Source: Muribaculaceae bacterium | GTDB lineage: Bacteria > Bacteroidota > Bacteroidia > Bacteroidales > Muribaculaceae | Length of the DNA: 32,400 nucleotides | Direction of reading: 5' to 3' | Assembly (NCBI GenBank): GCA_029058745.1 | Contig: JAIDXM010000037.1 | Location: forward strand, 1-32,400 | In this document: piece after piece, positions 8,833-17,737 of the stretch | How positions within the stretch are numbered: the stretch's first letter is position 1 | How the letters are laid out: every line of letters begins with the position of its first letter | Program-made: the position numbers and the translations under genes | Notes under the pieces: generated by a model | Database searches by the model: none | Told to the model about the DNA's origin: nothing | The model's input: only the letters and a program-made list of their open reading frames with translations

Positions 8833-8863
8833 CAAAAGTAAATAAATTTTTTCGTTTGTCAAA
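8833..8863 (-). promoter_or_regulatory. Promoter of nfo
   Basis: On the minus strand, -33 TTTG (8863-8860) and -7 TACTTTTG (8840-8833) match the Bacteroidetes consensus at a start-to-start distance of 23. Transcription should begin near 8826, giving a leader of about 40 bases. Confidence 0.75.
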
Positions 8864-8880
8864 AAAATGCCTTATCTTTG
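8849..8880 (+). promoter_or_regulatory. Promoter of the rRNA methyltransferase-radA operon
   Basis: The -7 box TATCTTTG lies at 8873-8880. A T-run starting at 8849 takes the place of the -33 box at the expected distance. The predicted start near 8886 lies only about 15 bases before the ATG at 8901. This promoter overlaps the divergent nfo promoter. Confidence 0.7.
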
Positions 8881-8900
8881 AAACGAAAAAAGTAAGAAAG

Positions 8901-9659
8901 ATGACTATTTCCAAAACCAAGGCATCCCTATACTCGTCATTGCAGAGCAAGAAAATGCGCACAAAGCATGGATTGTTTCTCGTGGAAGGGGAGAAGTGCG
9001 TGCTTGATACCCTTGGCGCATTTGAACTTGAGAATCTTGTCGCGACTCCAGGATGGATTGACCGCAACCGTGATAACCAAGATATTGTGAACGATAATAT
9101 CGTCACGGCGGATTCCTCTGTGATGAAAAAGATTTCAAGCCTGTCCAATGCTCCGGAAGTGATAGCTGTGTTCCGGATTCCGGATGAGGATAACAGTGAG
9201 ATTGTATTACACCCTGACGGGTTGTATCTGATGCTTGACGGAGTGCAAGATCCCGGAAATTTCGGGACAATAATACGGACGGCAGACTGGTTTGGCTTTG
9301 ACACGGTCTATGCCTCCCGAGACACTGTTGACCTTTATAATCCCAAGACGATACAATCCACGATGGGATCGTTGCGTAGAGTCAAGGTGAAATATGTGGA
9401 TATATGCTCCATTATAGAAAGGAGTGGCATCAGGAATGTATATGGCACGATGCTCAATGGTGAGAATATGTTTGAGACGCCACTTGGAAGGGATGGCGTC
9501 ATCATTATGGGGAATGAGGGTAAGGGTCTCTCGGATGAAGTGAAAGCTTTGGTCAGCCATCCGTTGCTTATCCCTCCTTATGGGAATGGAGGTCATGGAG
9601 AATCATTGAATGTTGCGGTGGCTACAGCGATAACTCTTTCAAGGTTTAGGTTTAATTGA
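8901..9659 (+). CDS. SpoU/TrmH-family RNA 2'-O-methyltransferase
   Basis: S-adenosylmethionine-dependent methyltransferase with the trefoil-knot SPOUT fold, acting on the ribose of an rRNA or tRNA nucleotide; the target base is not readable. Start 8901 gives 252 residues and agrees with the promoter, since an in-frame ATG at 8856 lies inside it. The N-terminal substrate-binding domain (KHGLFLVEGEKCV, about 19-31) is typical. The three SPOUT motifs are LDGVQDPGNFGTIIRTADWF (about 115-134), IIMGNEGKGLSDEV (about 200-213) and IPPYGNGGHGESLNVAVA (about 222-239). radA follows after 14 bases, so the two are probably one transcript. Confidence 0.92.
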   Translation: MTISKTKASLYSSLQSKKMRTKHGLFLVEGEKCVLDTLGAFELENLVATPGWIDRNRDNQDIVNDNIVTADSSVMKKISSLSNAPEVIAVFRIPDEDNSEIVLHPDGLYLMLDGVQDPGNFGTIIRTADWFGFDTVYASRDTVDLYNPKTIQSTMGSLRRVKVKYVDICSIIERSGIRNVYGTMLNGENMFETPLGRDGVIIMGNEGKGLSDEVKALVSHPLLIPPYGNGGHGESLNVAVATAITLSRFRFN

Positions 9660-9673
9660 TTAGATCTATCATC

Positions 9674-11035
9674 ATGGCAAAGGTAAAGAGCGTTTTTTTC
9701 TGTCAGTCATGTGGCTATGAGGCTCCTAAGTGGCTTGGCAAGTGTCCGGGATGTGGGGAGTGGAACACTTTTGCGGAAGAGAAGGTGACGACGTCATCGC
9801 AAAAAGAGACCCGTGGCAAGAAATCCAGGGGGGCTGTGCCGGTCAAGCTTTCAGAGATAGAGCCGTTGGACGAGCCTCGAATACATATGCCTTCAGAAGA
9901 GTTGAACAGGGTGCTTGGCGGAGGCCTTGTGGCAGGTAGCCTGACATTGATAGGAGGAGAGCCTGGAATTGGGAAATCGACATTGTTGTTGCAGAATATA
10001 TTGTCAATCCGCAACAAGAGGATTCTGTACGTATCCGGAGAAGAGAGTGCAAGCCAGCTTAAACTACGTGCAGACCGACTTGGAAAGATTTCGGATAATA
10101 CTTTGATTTTGTGTGAGACAAGGCTTGAAAATATATTCACTCAGATTGAGAATGTGAATCCTCAGATTGTGATTGTGGATTCAATACAGACTATAGCGTC
10201 AGACCAGATTGAGTCAGCGTCAGGCAGTGTGAGCCAGGTGCGTGAATGCGCCGCCTCTCTATTGAGGTATGCCAAAGAAAGTGGTGTGCCTGTCATTCTT
10301 GTGGGACACATTAACAAGGATGGCGCCATCGCGGGTCCCAAGGTGTTGGAACATATTGTTGACACAGTATTGCAGTTTGAGGGAGACAGGCAGTATCTTT
10401 ACCGTATTTTAAGGTCGATAAAGAACCGGTTCGGATCGACATCGGAAATCGGGATATATGAGATGGTGGAGAGAGGCCTTAAGGAGGTGAAAAATCCCTC
10501 GGAGATGCTTCTGTCAGAGAATAGGGAGGAGGAGATGAGTGGCATTGCCATCGGAGTCACGATAGAAGGGATAAGGCCATTTATGGTTGAGGTGCAGGCC
10601 TTGGTTTCAAGTGCGGCATACGGCACGCCCCAGAGATCAGTCACCGGATATGATCAGAGACGGCTGAATATGATACTTGCAGTGCTTGAGAAAAGGGCGA
10701 GATTCAAACTTGGGCAGAAGGATGTGTTCTTGAATATGGCAGGAGGCCTGAAGGTGGTGGACCCTGCTATAGATATGGCGGTCGTTGCATCAATTATGTC
10801 ATCAAACTTTGATATATCAGTGTCTCGAAAGACCGTATTTATAGGAGAGGTGGGACTGTCTGGAGAAATAAGGACAGTCACAAGAATTGAACAGCGCGTC
10901 GCAGAGGCTGAAAAGCTTGGGTTTGAATGCGCTGTCATTCCGAAAGGAAATCTAAAAGGGGTGAAAGACAAATTCGCGATAAAGCTTGTAGAGACAGGCA
11001 GGGTTGAGGATTTGCTCCGTTTTCTTTTCGAATAG
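9674..11035 (+). CDS. radA: DNA repair protein RadA
   Basis: RecA-like ATPase that helps branch migration of recombination intermediates. The 453-residue protein has an N-terminal zinc finger (CQSC then CPGCGEW, about 10-30), the Walker A loop GGEPGIGKSTLL (about 94-105), the RadA-specific KNRFGST motif (about 251-257) and a C-terminal Lon-protease-like domain that lacks protease function in this family. The start at 9674 gives the usual MAKVKSVFFCQSCG beginning; a slightly earlier ATG at 9656 overlaps the preceding gene's stop and is less likely. Confidence 0.97.
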   Translation: MAKVKSVFFCQSCGYEAPKWLGKCPGCGEWNTFAEEKVTTSSQKETRGKKSRGAVPVKLSEIEPLDEPRIHMPSEELNRVLGGGLVAGSLTLIGGEPGIGKSTLLLQNILSIRNKRILYVSGEESASQLKLRADRLGKISDNTLILCETRLENIFTQIENVNPQIVIVDSIQTIASDQIESASGSVSQVRECAASLLRYAKESGVPVILVGHINKDGAIAGPKVLEHIVDTVLQFEGDRQYLYRILRSIKNRFGSTSEIGIYEMVERGLKEVKNPSEMLLSENREEEMSGIAIGVTIEGIRPFMVEVQALVSSAAYGTPQRSVTGYDQRRLNMILAVLEKRARFKLGQKDVFLNMAGGLKVVDPAIDMAVVASIMSSNFDISVSRKTVFIGEVGLSGEIRTVTRIEQRVAEAEKLGFECAVIPKGNLKGVKDKFAIKLVETGRVEDLLRFLFE

Positions 11036-11106
11036 ATAGTTTTATGGGATGAACATGTAAAGGTGAAAATCTGTTTGTATTTTATAATATCAATAAAGAT
11101 TCCACT

Positions 11107-12468
11107 ATGAAATTACATGTTGCGTTAAATTCGGTTTATTGTCGTAGGTTGTTGCTTCTGTTGTCTGCAGGAGGATTCGGTTTGCTCGGTTGTTACGGAC
11201 AGGCAGATTCTGTTGGAGTTGGATCGGGAAAGGCTGTTGAGGATATAAGACGAGAGGCTATGGTGTCATCCACACACGTAATAACAGAAAACGGCGAGAA
11301 GGTTCCGGTTGACTCGATAGTTAAAAAACTCAATCGGTTCTATATAGATCAATTCAGGCACTTTCAGGATCCAAGGGCTCCATATTTCATGTTTATGAGT
11401 AAGGATGGCAAACTTGCAATGGGCATGGGAGGGCTTATCCGTATAAGAGGTTTCTACGATTGGAATGGTTCGATTCCTGCAAATGGATTCACGCCTTACC
11501 TTATACCGATACCTAAAAATCCGGAGAGTCTGAGACGGTTGGGATCAACACCCGCTGGCACAGGCCTGTTCTTTACAATATTAGGACATAATTCATTCAT
11601 TGGAGATTTCATGGGATTCATACAGTGTGATTTCTCCGGATATGAGAACCGAGGATTTAAATTGAAGAAGGCATATCTGCAGAACGACCATTGGACGGTT
11701 GGCTATGCAACCACCACATTTGAAGATCCTGCGGCCGAACCGCCGACGATTGATGGATCAGGTCCCAACGGGGTCAATTCACGCACCAATATACTTGTGA
11801 GGTATTCCAAGACATTCAAAGATAAATGGACGGTGGCAGGGTCTGTCGAGTTCCCTCAGTCTTCAATAGACGCCGATGGAGAATATACAAAGGCATGCAG
11901 CGACTATGTGCCAGATATTGCAGCATTCGCCCAATATCAATGGAATGGAGGCAAAGGACATGTGCGCCTTTCAGGCTTGTTCAGAATGCTTTCTTACAGA
12001 GATTTGGTGGAAAGCCGGAATCATAATATCGTTGGGTGGGGGGCGCAATTGTCAACAACGTTTCTGGTGTCTCATTCCTGCCGGTTATTCGGCATAGCTT
12101 CCGTGGGGCAGGGGCATGAGTCATATACGACAGACCTGGCATGCGGAAGTTTCGATCTTGTGGCAAAGCCATTTCAACGAGGCGAACTGTATGCTCCTGC
12201 AGGAGTCGGGTATGTGTTGGGGGCTCAATACTATTTTACCCCTAAGGTTTACTCGAACGTGGCTCTTTCTCAGCAACGATATTATCCCAAAGGAGATCTA
12301 AAGGACGGGCAGTATAAATATGGGCTTTATGGTGCCGTGAATCTGTTTTGGGACATTACCCCAAGATTGGAGATAGGTGCGGAATATCTTATCGGAGAGC
12401 GTATGAATTTCAATAAGGAGCATGAGAGTGCTAACCGCGTTACGGCAATGTTCATGTTCAGTTTTTAG
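11107..12468 (+). CDS. DcaP-like outer-membrane porin
   Basis: Probable beta-barrel channel for small anionic or organic solutes; the real substrate is unknown. The 453-residue protein starts with a signal peptide (hydrophobic core about 14-27, likely cleaved after GQA near 33). A short charged stretch follows (about 42-80, possible trimer helix as in DcaP), then from about 104 alternating barrel strands beginning MGMGGLIRIRGFYDW, and it ends in Phe (MFMFSF), the usual barrel-assembly signal. The segment GYATTTFEDPAAEPPTIDG is typical of DcaP/phosphate-selective-like porins. It stands alone, 71 bases after radA, with a separate promoter not clearly identified. Confidence 0.75.
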   Translation: MKLHVALNSVYCRRLLLLLSAGGFGLLGCYGQADSVGVGSGKAVEDIRREAMVSSTHVITENGEKVPVDSIVKKLNRFYIDQFRHFQDPRAPYFMFMSKDGKLAMGMGGLIRIRGFYDWNGSIPANGFTPYLIPIPKNPESLRRLGSTPAGTGLFFTILGHNSFIGDFMGFIQCDFSGYENRGFKLKKAYLQNDHWTVGYATTTFEDPAAEPPTIDGSGPNGVNSRTNILVRYSKTFKDKWTVAGSVEFPQSSIDADGEYTKACSDYVPDIAAFAQYQWNGGKGHVRLSGLFRMLSYRDLVESRNHNIVGWGAQLSTTFLVSHSCRLFGIASVGQGHESYTTDLACGSFDLVAKPFQRGELYAPAGVGYVLGAQYYFTPKVYSNVALSQQRYYPKGDLKDGQYKYGLYGAVNLFWDITPRLEIGAEYLIGERMNFNKEHESANRVTAMFMFSF

Positions 12469-12493
12469 AATTAAAAAAAAATCTGTATTTTTG
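12464..12493 (+). promoter_or_regulatory. Promoter of ftsE
   Basis: The -7 box TATTTTTG is at 12486-12493; the -33 region is an imperfect T-run at 12464-12468, inside the end of the porin gene. The predicted leader to the ATG at 12599 is about 100 bases. Confidence 0.6.
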
Positions 12494-12598
12494 CAATGTA
12501 GTTGCTGATGCTTCAATTTTTCAGGGACCAGTCACAATTTGAGTGGAGAATCGGACTAATTGCTGACATACAACGCAACCTCATTAAATTTTTATAAG

Positions 12599-13267
12599 AT
12601 GGGAGTAGTAGTTGACTATAAGAATGTGGAGATTCAGCGTGCTGAGAAGTGCGTACTCAAAGATGTGACGTTTTCACTATCCACCGGGGAGTTTCATTAC
12701 CTGGTAGGCAGGGTAGGAAGCGGCAAGAGTAGTTTGATGAAGACAATGTATGCTGATGTGCCGGTTCATTCAGGAGAGTCGGCGGAAGTGCTTGACTTCA
12801 ACTTGCTTGCGATAAGAAAAAAACAGATTCCATATCTCAGAAGAAAAATAGGCATCGTATTCCAGGATTTTCAGCTTTTGCAGGACCGTTCTGTAAGCGG
12901 AAATCTCAAGTTTGTGCTAAATGCGACAGGCTGGAACGATAGGGATGCGATTGAGGAACGGATAGAACAGGTATTGGCTTTAGTGGGAATGGCCAACAAA
13001 AGTTATAAGATGCCCTATGAGCTCAGTGGCGGGGAGCAACAACGTATCGTGATAGCACGGGCATTGCTCAACAAACCGCAATTGATTCTTGCGGATGAGC
13101 CGACAGGAAATCTTGATCCTCAGACCGGTTGCCAGATTGTGACACTTCTACATGAACTTGTAGATTCCGGCCATTGTGTAGTGATGGCCACGCACAATCT
13201 GCAACTTGTAGAAGACTTTCCGGGGAAGGTGCTTCGTTGTGATTCGAAGAAGCTTATAGTGGAATGA
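12599..13267 (+). CDS. ftsE: Cell-division ATP-binding protein FtsE
   Basis: ATPase partner of the membrane protein FtsX; the complex controls peptidoglycan hydrolases at the division site. Start 12599 gives 222 residues, the family's normal size; an ATG at 12560 lies in the leader. ABC motifs are visible: Walker [11 protein letters not shown] (about 37-46), Q-loop VFQDFQLL (about 88-95), signature LSGGEQQR followed by Walker [14 protein letters not shown] (about 142-175), and H-loop ATHN (about 202). ftsX is not adjacent. LolD/MacB-type ATPases are close relatives, so the FtsE assignment rests on overall resemblance and lone-gene context. Confidence 0.85.
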   Translation: MGVVVDYKNVEIQRAEKCVLKDVTFSLSTGEFHYLVGRVGSGKSSLMKTMYADVPVHSGESAEVLDFNLLAIRKKQIPYLRRKIGIVFQDFQLLQDRSVSGNLKFVLNATGWNDRDAIEERIEQVLALVGMANKSYKMPYELSGGEQQRIVIARALLNKPQLILADEPTGNLDPQTGCQIVTLLHELVDSGHCVVMATHNLQLVEDFPGKVLRCDSKKLIVE

Positions 13268-13280
13268 TACACAAGTATTC

Positions 13281-13320
13281 AGACTCCGTATGACTCACAG
13301 TGCATGCGGAGTCTTGTTTT
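13281..13320 (+). terminator. Terminator after ftsE
   Basis: AGACTCCGTATG (13281-13292) pairs with CATGCGGAGTCT (13303-13314), with one G-T wobble and a loop of about 10 bases. It is followed by TGTTTT, 14 bases past the ftsE stop codon. Confidence 0.85.
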
Positions 13321-13365
13321 GTGTCATATACAGGTGTTTTTTAGGTAAAAAAAATTGTAGAAAAA

Positions 13366-13397
13366 TTTCTTTAATTCAAAGTTAATGTCTAAATTTG
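13366..13397 (+). promoter_or_regulatory. Promoter of mutA-mutB
   Basis: TTTC (13366-13369) and TAAATTTG (13390-13397) lie at the expected start-to-start distance of 24. Transcription should begin near 13404, about 208 bases before mutA. Confidence 0.7.
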
Positions 13398-13403
13398 CAT
13401 GTG

Positions 13404-13611
13404 CGGAGGCATAGCGACATGTGTAATACCTTGCATATAATTAGGTGTGTTGGAAGTTGCTGATAAAGTCCCATGTAATATGTCGATAGGCGTGATTGCA
13501 TGGAGATATATGACCTGAAAGACTCAAGATATATCCGTGGCCGTGATGCCGGCATTCCGCTGAGACAGACAAAACAATATTTCTATATCATATCTAAAGC
13601 TATAACTATTT
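13404..13611 (+). other. Long, possibly structured leader of mutA
   Basis: About 208 bases with no gene; the only open frames are about a dozen codons. Several pairings can be drawn by eye: CGACAT near 13413 with ATGTCG near 13484, enclosing an ACCT/AGGT hairpin; two ATATAT arms around 13504-13535; and a GCCG/CGGC hairpin near 13540. I do not see the conserved B12 box of a cobalamin riboswitch, although the mutase needs B12. It could be an unknown regulatory leader or merely a long untranslated region. Confidence 0.4.
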
Positions 13612-15471
13612 ATGGCAAATAACCAAGAGAGACTATTCGACATGTTCCAGCCAGTCTCAACAGAAGACTGGGTTGCAAAAATCAATGTCGATCTCAAGGG
13701 TGCGGATTTCAACAAGAAGCTTGTATGGCGCACCAATGAGGGATTCAATGTGCAACCGTTCTATCGTAGAAGCGATGTGAAGGGACTTCCCCATATAGGG
13801 ACTCTGCCTGGCCAGTTCCCCTATGTGAGAGGCACGAAAGACTCAAACAACTGGCTTATCCGTCAGCAGATTGATGGTGAAACACCGTCAGACATCAACA
13901 GAAATGCCCTGCACGCAATCGATCGAGGCGTTGATTCGATTGGAATCAAATTAAGCGGAGATGTGACGGAGGCAGACCTCCGAGAGATTTTCAAGGATAT
14001 TGATCTTGAAAAGATAGAGGTTAATGTCAGCTGTTGTATGGGCAAGGCTGTGAAAATCGCGAAATTGTTTGTTGATTTCCTTAAAAAAGAAGGGAAAGAC
14101 AATAAGTTTCATGGTTCAATCGATTTCAATCCGTTCAAGCGTCTTCTCCGTCATGGCCTTGAGTTCCCTCGTGATATAAAAGAAGAGGCGCTTGCTCTTT
14201 ATGACGCGGTGAAGGATGTAGCCGGACTCACTTGTTTTGCCGTTGACTCTTATATGCTCAACAATGCAGGCGCTTATATCACTCAGGAACTTGGATACGC
14301 CCTTGCGTGGGGTTCAGAGTGGATGTCAATGCTGACAGAGGCAGGACTTTCTGCATGTGAGGCTGCATCCCGGATAAAATTCAATATGGGCATATCGTCG
14401 AATTATTTTATGGAGCTTGCCAAATTCCGGTCAGGAAGAATGCTGTGGGCCGAGATTGTAAAGGCTTATGGCGCTGACGATGAATGTTGCAAAATGAAGG
14501 TTCATGCAGTGACAAGCCAGTTCAACCAGACCATCTATGACGCACATGTGAACCTCTTACGTTCCATGACTGAGACTATGAGCGCCGCACTTGCAGGAGT
14601 AGATTCGATTGAGACATTGCCTTTCGACCTTCAGTATAAGAAGCCTGATGAGTTCAGCGAAAGAATCGCACGCAACCAGCAACTTCTCCTGAGAGAGGAA
14701 AGTCATCTTGACAAGGTTGTGGATCCTGCCGGAGGCTCATATTATATAGAGAACCTTACATCGTCCATAGCTAAAGTGGCGTGGGGGCTTTTTGACAGTG
14801 TTGAGGAAAACGGAGGTTTCTATGCGTTGCTGAAGAAGGGTGAGATTCAGAATAGTGTCAACAAATCAGGCGTTAAACGTCATTCAGACGTTGCACGTAG
14901 AAAGGAAATATTACTTGGCACCAATCAGTTCCCTAATTTCAACGAGAAGGCTCTCGATAAGATTGAAAAGGGTGATTGCAATTGTGCGTGCGGTTGTAAG
15001 GATGATGTTGTTGCGGACGGAGGTGTGGAGTCGCTTCTGTTTGACCGTGCCGGAAGTCAGTTTGAGCAGTTGCGCCTTGACACTGAGAGAAGTGGCCGTC
15101 GTCCGAAGGTGTTTATGCTTACGATAGGAAATCTTGCGATGCGTCTCGCCAGGGCACAGTTCTCTTCCAATTTCTTTGGTTGTGCCGGATACGAGATTAT
15201 TGACAATATCGGGTTCAACAGCGTCAAGGAGGGTGTTGATGCCGCGATGGAGCAGAATGCGGACATTGTTGTTTTGTGTTCAAGCGATGATGAATATGCA
15301 GAATACGCACCTGAGGCATTCAAAGAGCTCGCCGGCAGGGCAATGTTTGTTGTGGCCGGTGCACCTGCTTGCATGGAGGAGCTGCAGGCAGTCGGAATCG
15401 AAGATTTTATCCATGTGAGGGTAAATGTGCTTGAAACCCTTGTCAAGTTTAATGCAAAACTCCTTAACTGA
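13612..15471 (+). CDS. mutA: Methylmalonyl-CoA mutase small subunit MutA
   Basis: Non-catalytic subunit of the B12-dependent enzyme that interconverts succinyl-CoA and methylmalonyl-CoA, a step of propionate formation in Bacteroidales. The 619-residue protein has an N-terminal barrel related to MutB (e.g. FRSGRMLWAEIVKAYG, about 273-288, and VDPAGGSYYIENLT, about 369-382) and a C-terminal cobalamin-binding-like domain. That domain lacks the DxHxxG motif, as expected for this subunit; GNLAMRLARAQF takes its place. The linker holds an unusual cysteine cluster, CNCACGC (456-462). The mutB start codon follows three bases after the stop, so the two are co-translated. Confidence 0.95.
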   Translation: MANNQERLFDMFQPVSTEDWVAKINVDLKGADFNKKLVWRTNEGFNVQPFYRRSDVKGLPHIGTLPGQFPYVRGTKDSNNWLIRQQIDGETPSDINRNALHAIDRGVDSIGIKLSGDVTEADLREIFKDIDLEKIEVNVSCCMGKAVKIAKLFVDFLKKEGKDNKFHGSIDFNPFKRLLRHGLEFPRDIKEEALALYDAVKDVAGLTCFAVDSYMLNNAGAYITQELGYALAWGSEWMSMLTEAGLSACEAASRIKFNMGISSNYFMELAKFRSGRMLWAEIVKAYGADDECCKMKVHAVTSQFNQTIYDAHVNLLRSMTETMSAALAGVDSIETLPFDLQYKKPDEFSERIARNQQLLLREESHLDKVVDPAGGSYYIENLTSSIAKVAWGLFDSVEENGGFYALLKKGEIQNSVNKSGVKRHSDVARRKEILLGTNQFPNFNEKALDKIEKGDCNCACGCKDDVVADGGVESLLFDRAGSQFEQLRLDTERSGRRPKVFMLTIGNLAMRLARAQFSSNFFGCAGYEIIDNIGFNSVKEGVDAAMEQNADIVVLCSSDDEYAEYAPEAFKELAGRAMFVVAGAPACMEELQAVGIEDFIHVRVNVLETLVKFNAKLLN

Positions 15472-15474
15472 AAG

Positions 15475-17625
15475 ATGAGACCGAATTTTAAAGAAATCAA
15501 TATAGATGCGGCATTGGGAGAACGCCATGCCGCTCCGGCCTCCGCAAACAAGGAGGCAGATTGGATAACCGCAGAACTTATTCCGGTTAAACATGTATAT
15601 ACCGAACAGGACCTTGAGGGATTGGAACACCTTGATTTTGTATCCGGTCTCCCCCCTTTCCTGAGAGGACCCTATAGCGCGATGTATCCACTTCGCCCCT
15701 GGACAATCCGTCAGTATGCAGGTTTTTCTACGGCAGCTGAGTCGAATGCGTTCTACCGCCGCAACCTTGCATCGGGGCAGAAAGGACTATCCGTTGCGTT
15801 TGACCTCCCCACTCACAGAGGTTATGATGCCGACCATGAACGAGTCGTAGGCGATGTGGGAAAAGCCGGCGTGTCGATTTGTTCGCTTGAGGATATGAAG
15901 GTGCTTTTCGATGGCATTCCATTGAACAAGATGTCGGTGTCTATGACAATGAATGGGGCTGTGCTGCCGGTTCTTGCATTTTATATCAATGCCGGCCTGG
16001 AGCAGGGAGCTAAGCTCGATGAGATGGCAGGTACGATACAAAATGATATTCTGAAGGAGTTTATGGTGCGCAACACCTATATATATCCGCCTGCATTCTC
16101 AATGAAGATTATTGCGGATATATTCGAGTACACTTCGAAGAATATGCCAAAATTTAACTCAATCTCAATTTCCGGCTACCATATGCAGGAGGCAGGAGCA
16201 ACGGCAGATATTGAGCTTGCTTACACGTTGGCAGATGGCCTTGAGTATCTTCGTGCGGGAGTCAACGCTGGCATGGATATCGATTCGTTCGCTCCCCGAC
16301 TTTCGTTTTTCTGGGCAATTTCCATGAATTATTTTATGGAAATCGCGAAAATGAGAGCGGCGAGAATGCTTTGGGCGAAGATTGTGAAACAGTTCAACCC
16401 CAAGAATCCGAAGTCGCTTGCATTGCGCACTCATAGCCAGACGTCAGGATGGAGCCTTACAGAGCAGGATCCGTTTAATAATGTAGGACGTACATGTGTT
16501 GAGGCCATGGGTGCAGTGCTCGGCCATACACAGTCGTTGCATACAAATGCACTTGATGAGGCGATAGCCTTGCCTACTGATTTTTCAGCACGTATCGCAC
16601 GTAATACCCAGATTTATATTCAGGAGGAGACATATGTGACCAAGCAGATTGATCCGTGGGGAGGCAGCTATTATGTAGAGGCATTGACAAACGAAATCGC
16701 ACATAAGGCATGGGAGCATATCCAGGAGATAGAGAAGCTTGGCGGTATGGCCAAGGCAATCGAGACTGGACTTCCGAAGCTCAAGATTGAGGAAGCCGCT
16801 GCACGCACCCAGGCTAAGATAGATTCAGGGAAGCAGACAATTGTCGGAATCAACAAATATCGTCTGGATCACGAGGACCCTATTGATATTCTTGAGGTTG
16901 ACAATACGGAAGTCCGCAAGGAACAGTGTGCGCGTCTTGAGGAAGTGAAGAAAAATCGTGATGAGGCTGCTGTTAAATCGGCTCTTGAGGCGATAACAGA
17001 ATGTGTCAAAGATCCTTCGAAGGGTAATCTTCTTGACCTTGCTGTGAAGGCCGCAGGGTTGCGGGCTACACTTGGTGAGATTTCAGATGCCTGCGAGGCA
17101 GTAGTGGGACGTTATAAAGCCGTAATAAAAACTATATCCGGAGTGTATAGCAGTGAAGAAAAGGGAGATCCCGAATTTGAGGAGGCTCGTAGGATGGTAG
17201 CGGAATTCGCTAAGAAAGAGGGGCGTCAGCCACGTATTATGATAGCGAAGATGGGACAGGACGGTCATGACCGTGGCGCTAAGGTTGTCGCCACAGGATA
17301 TGCCGACTGTGGATTCGACGTTGATATGGGACCGTTGTTCCAGACTCCGGCGGAGGCTGCTCGTCAGGCGAGAGACAATGATGTCCATATACTTGGAGTC
17401 TCTTCACTTGCGGCTGGCCACAAAACATTGATTCCCCAGGTGATAGCCGAGCTTGAAAAACTTGGACGACCCGATATTATGGTTACTGCGGGAGGTGTGA
17501 TTCCTGCGCAGGATTATGATTTCCTCTACAAGGCCGGAGTTGCCGCAATTTTTGGTCCTGGTACACGCATTTCAAAAAGCGCAATTGAAATGATTCGTCT
17601 TCTCAATGAGGAACGTGAGGGATAA
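15475..17625 (+). CDS. mutB: Methylmalonyl-CoA mutase large (catalytic) subunit MutB
   Basis: Catalytic subunit; adenosylcobalamin starts a radical carbon-skeleton rearrangement linking succinyl-CoA and methylmalonyl-CoA. The 716 residues match the family. The substrate barrel begins near [20 protein letters not shown] (about 67-86) and includes [19 protein letters not shown] (about 321-339). The C-terminal B12 domain contains [16 protein letters not shown], with Asp596, His598 (the cobalt ligand) and Gly601 of the DxHxxG motif, and later the GG of TAGGVIP. It follows mutA by three bases. Epimerase and decarboxylase genes of the pathway are not in this window. Confidence 0.98.
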   Translation: MRPNFKEINIDAALGERHAAPASANKEADWITAELIPVKHVYTEQDLEGLEHLDFVSGLPPFLRGPYSAMYPLRPWTIRQYAGFSTAAESNAFYRRNLASGQKGLSVAFDLPTHRGYDADHERVVGDVGKAGVSICSLEDMKVLFDGIPLNKMSVSMTMNGAVLPVLAFYINAGLEQGAKLDEMAGTIQNDILKEFMVRNTYIYPPAFSMKIIADIFEYTSKNMPKFNSISISGYHMQEAGATADIELAYTLADGLEYLRAGVNAGMDIDSFAPRLSFFWAISMNYFMEIAKMRAARMLWAKIVKQFNPKNPKSLALRTHSQTSGWSLTEQDPFNNVGRTCVEAMGAVLGHTQSLHTNALDEAIALPTDFSARIARNTQIYIQEETYVTKQIDPWGGSYYVEALTNEIAHKAWEHIQEIEKLGGMAKAIETGLPKLKIEEAAARTQAKIDSGKQTIVGINKYRLDHEDPIDILEVDNTEVRKEQCARLEEVKKNRDEAAVKSALEAITECVKDPSKGNLLDLAVKAAGLRATLGEISDACEAVVGRYKAVIKTISGVYSSEEKGDPEFEEARRMVAEFAKKEGRQPRIMIAKMGQDGHDRGAKVVATGYADCGFDVDMGPLFQTPAEAARQARDNDVHILGVSSLAAGHKTLIPQVIAELEKLGRPDIMVTAGGVIPAQDYDFLYKAGVAAIFGPGTRISKSAIEMIRLLNEEREG

Positions 17626-17662
17626 TTAGATGAGACAACGGCGTTATAGCCGAAGTGATTTG

Positions 17663-17690
17663 ATCGGGGTTGCGGTTACGTGACCCCGAT
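17663..17690 (+). terminator. Terminator after mutB
   Basis: ATCGGGGT (17663-17670) pairs perfectly with ACCCCGAT (17683-17690) around a 12-base loop. The following TAAGTTTTG supplies the T-rich tail and also the -33 box of the next promoter. Confidence 0.8.
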
Positions 17691-17695
17691 TAAGT

Positions 17696-17727
17696 TTTGC
17701 GTATTACAAGGGAATTCTGTATCTTTG
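17696..17727 (+). promoter_or_regulatory. Promoter of the Yip1-like gene and smpB
   Basis: TTTG (17696-17699) and TATCTTTG (17720-17727) match both consensus boxes at exactly 24 bases start to start. The ATG at 17738 would give a very short or nearly leaderless message. Confidence 0.8.
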
Positions 17728-17737
17728 TAAATTAGTT

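Noticed and set aside
13404..13611. Cobalamin riboswitch before mutA
   Set aside because: The conserved B12 box was not found by eye, so I list the leader only as unexplained.
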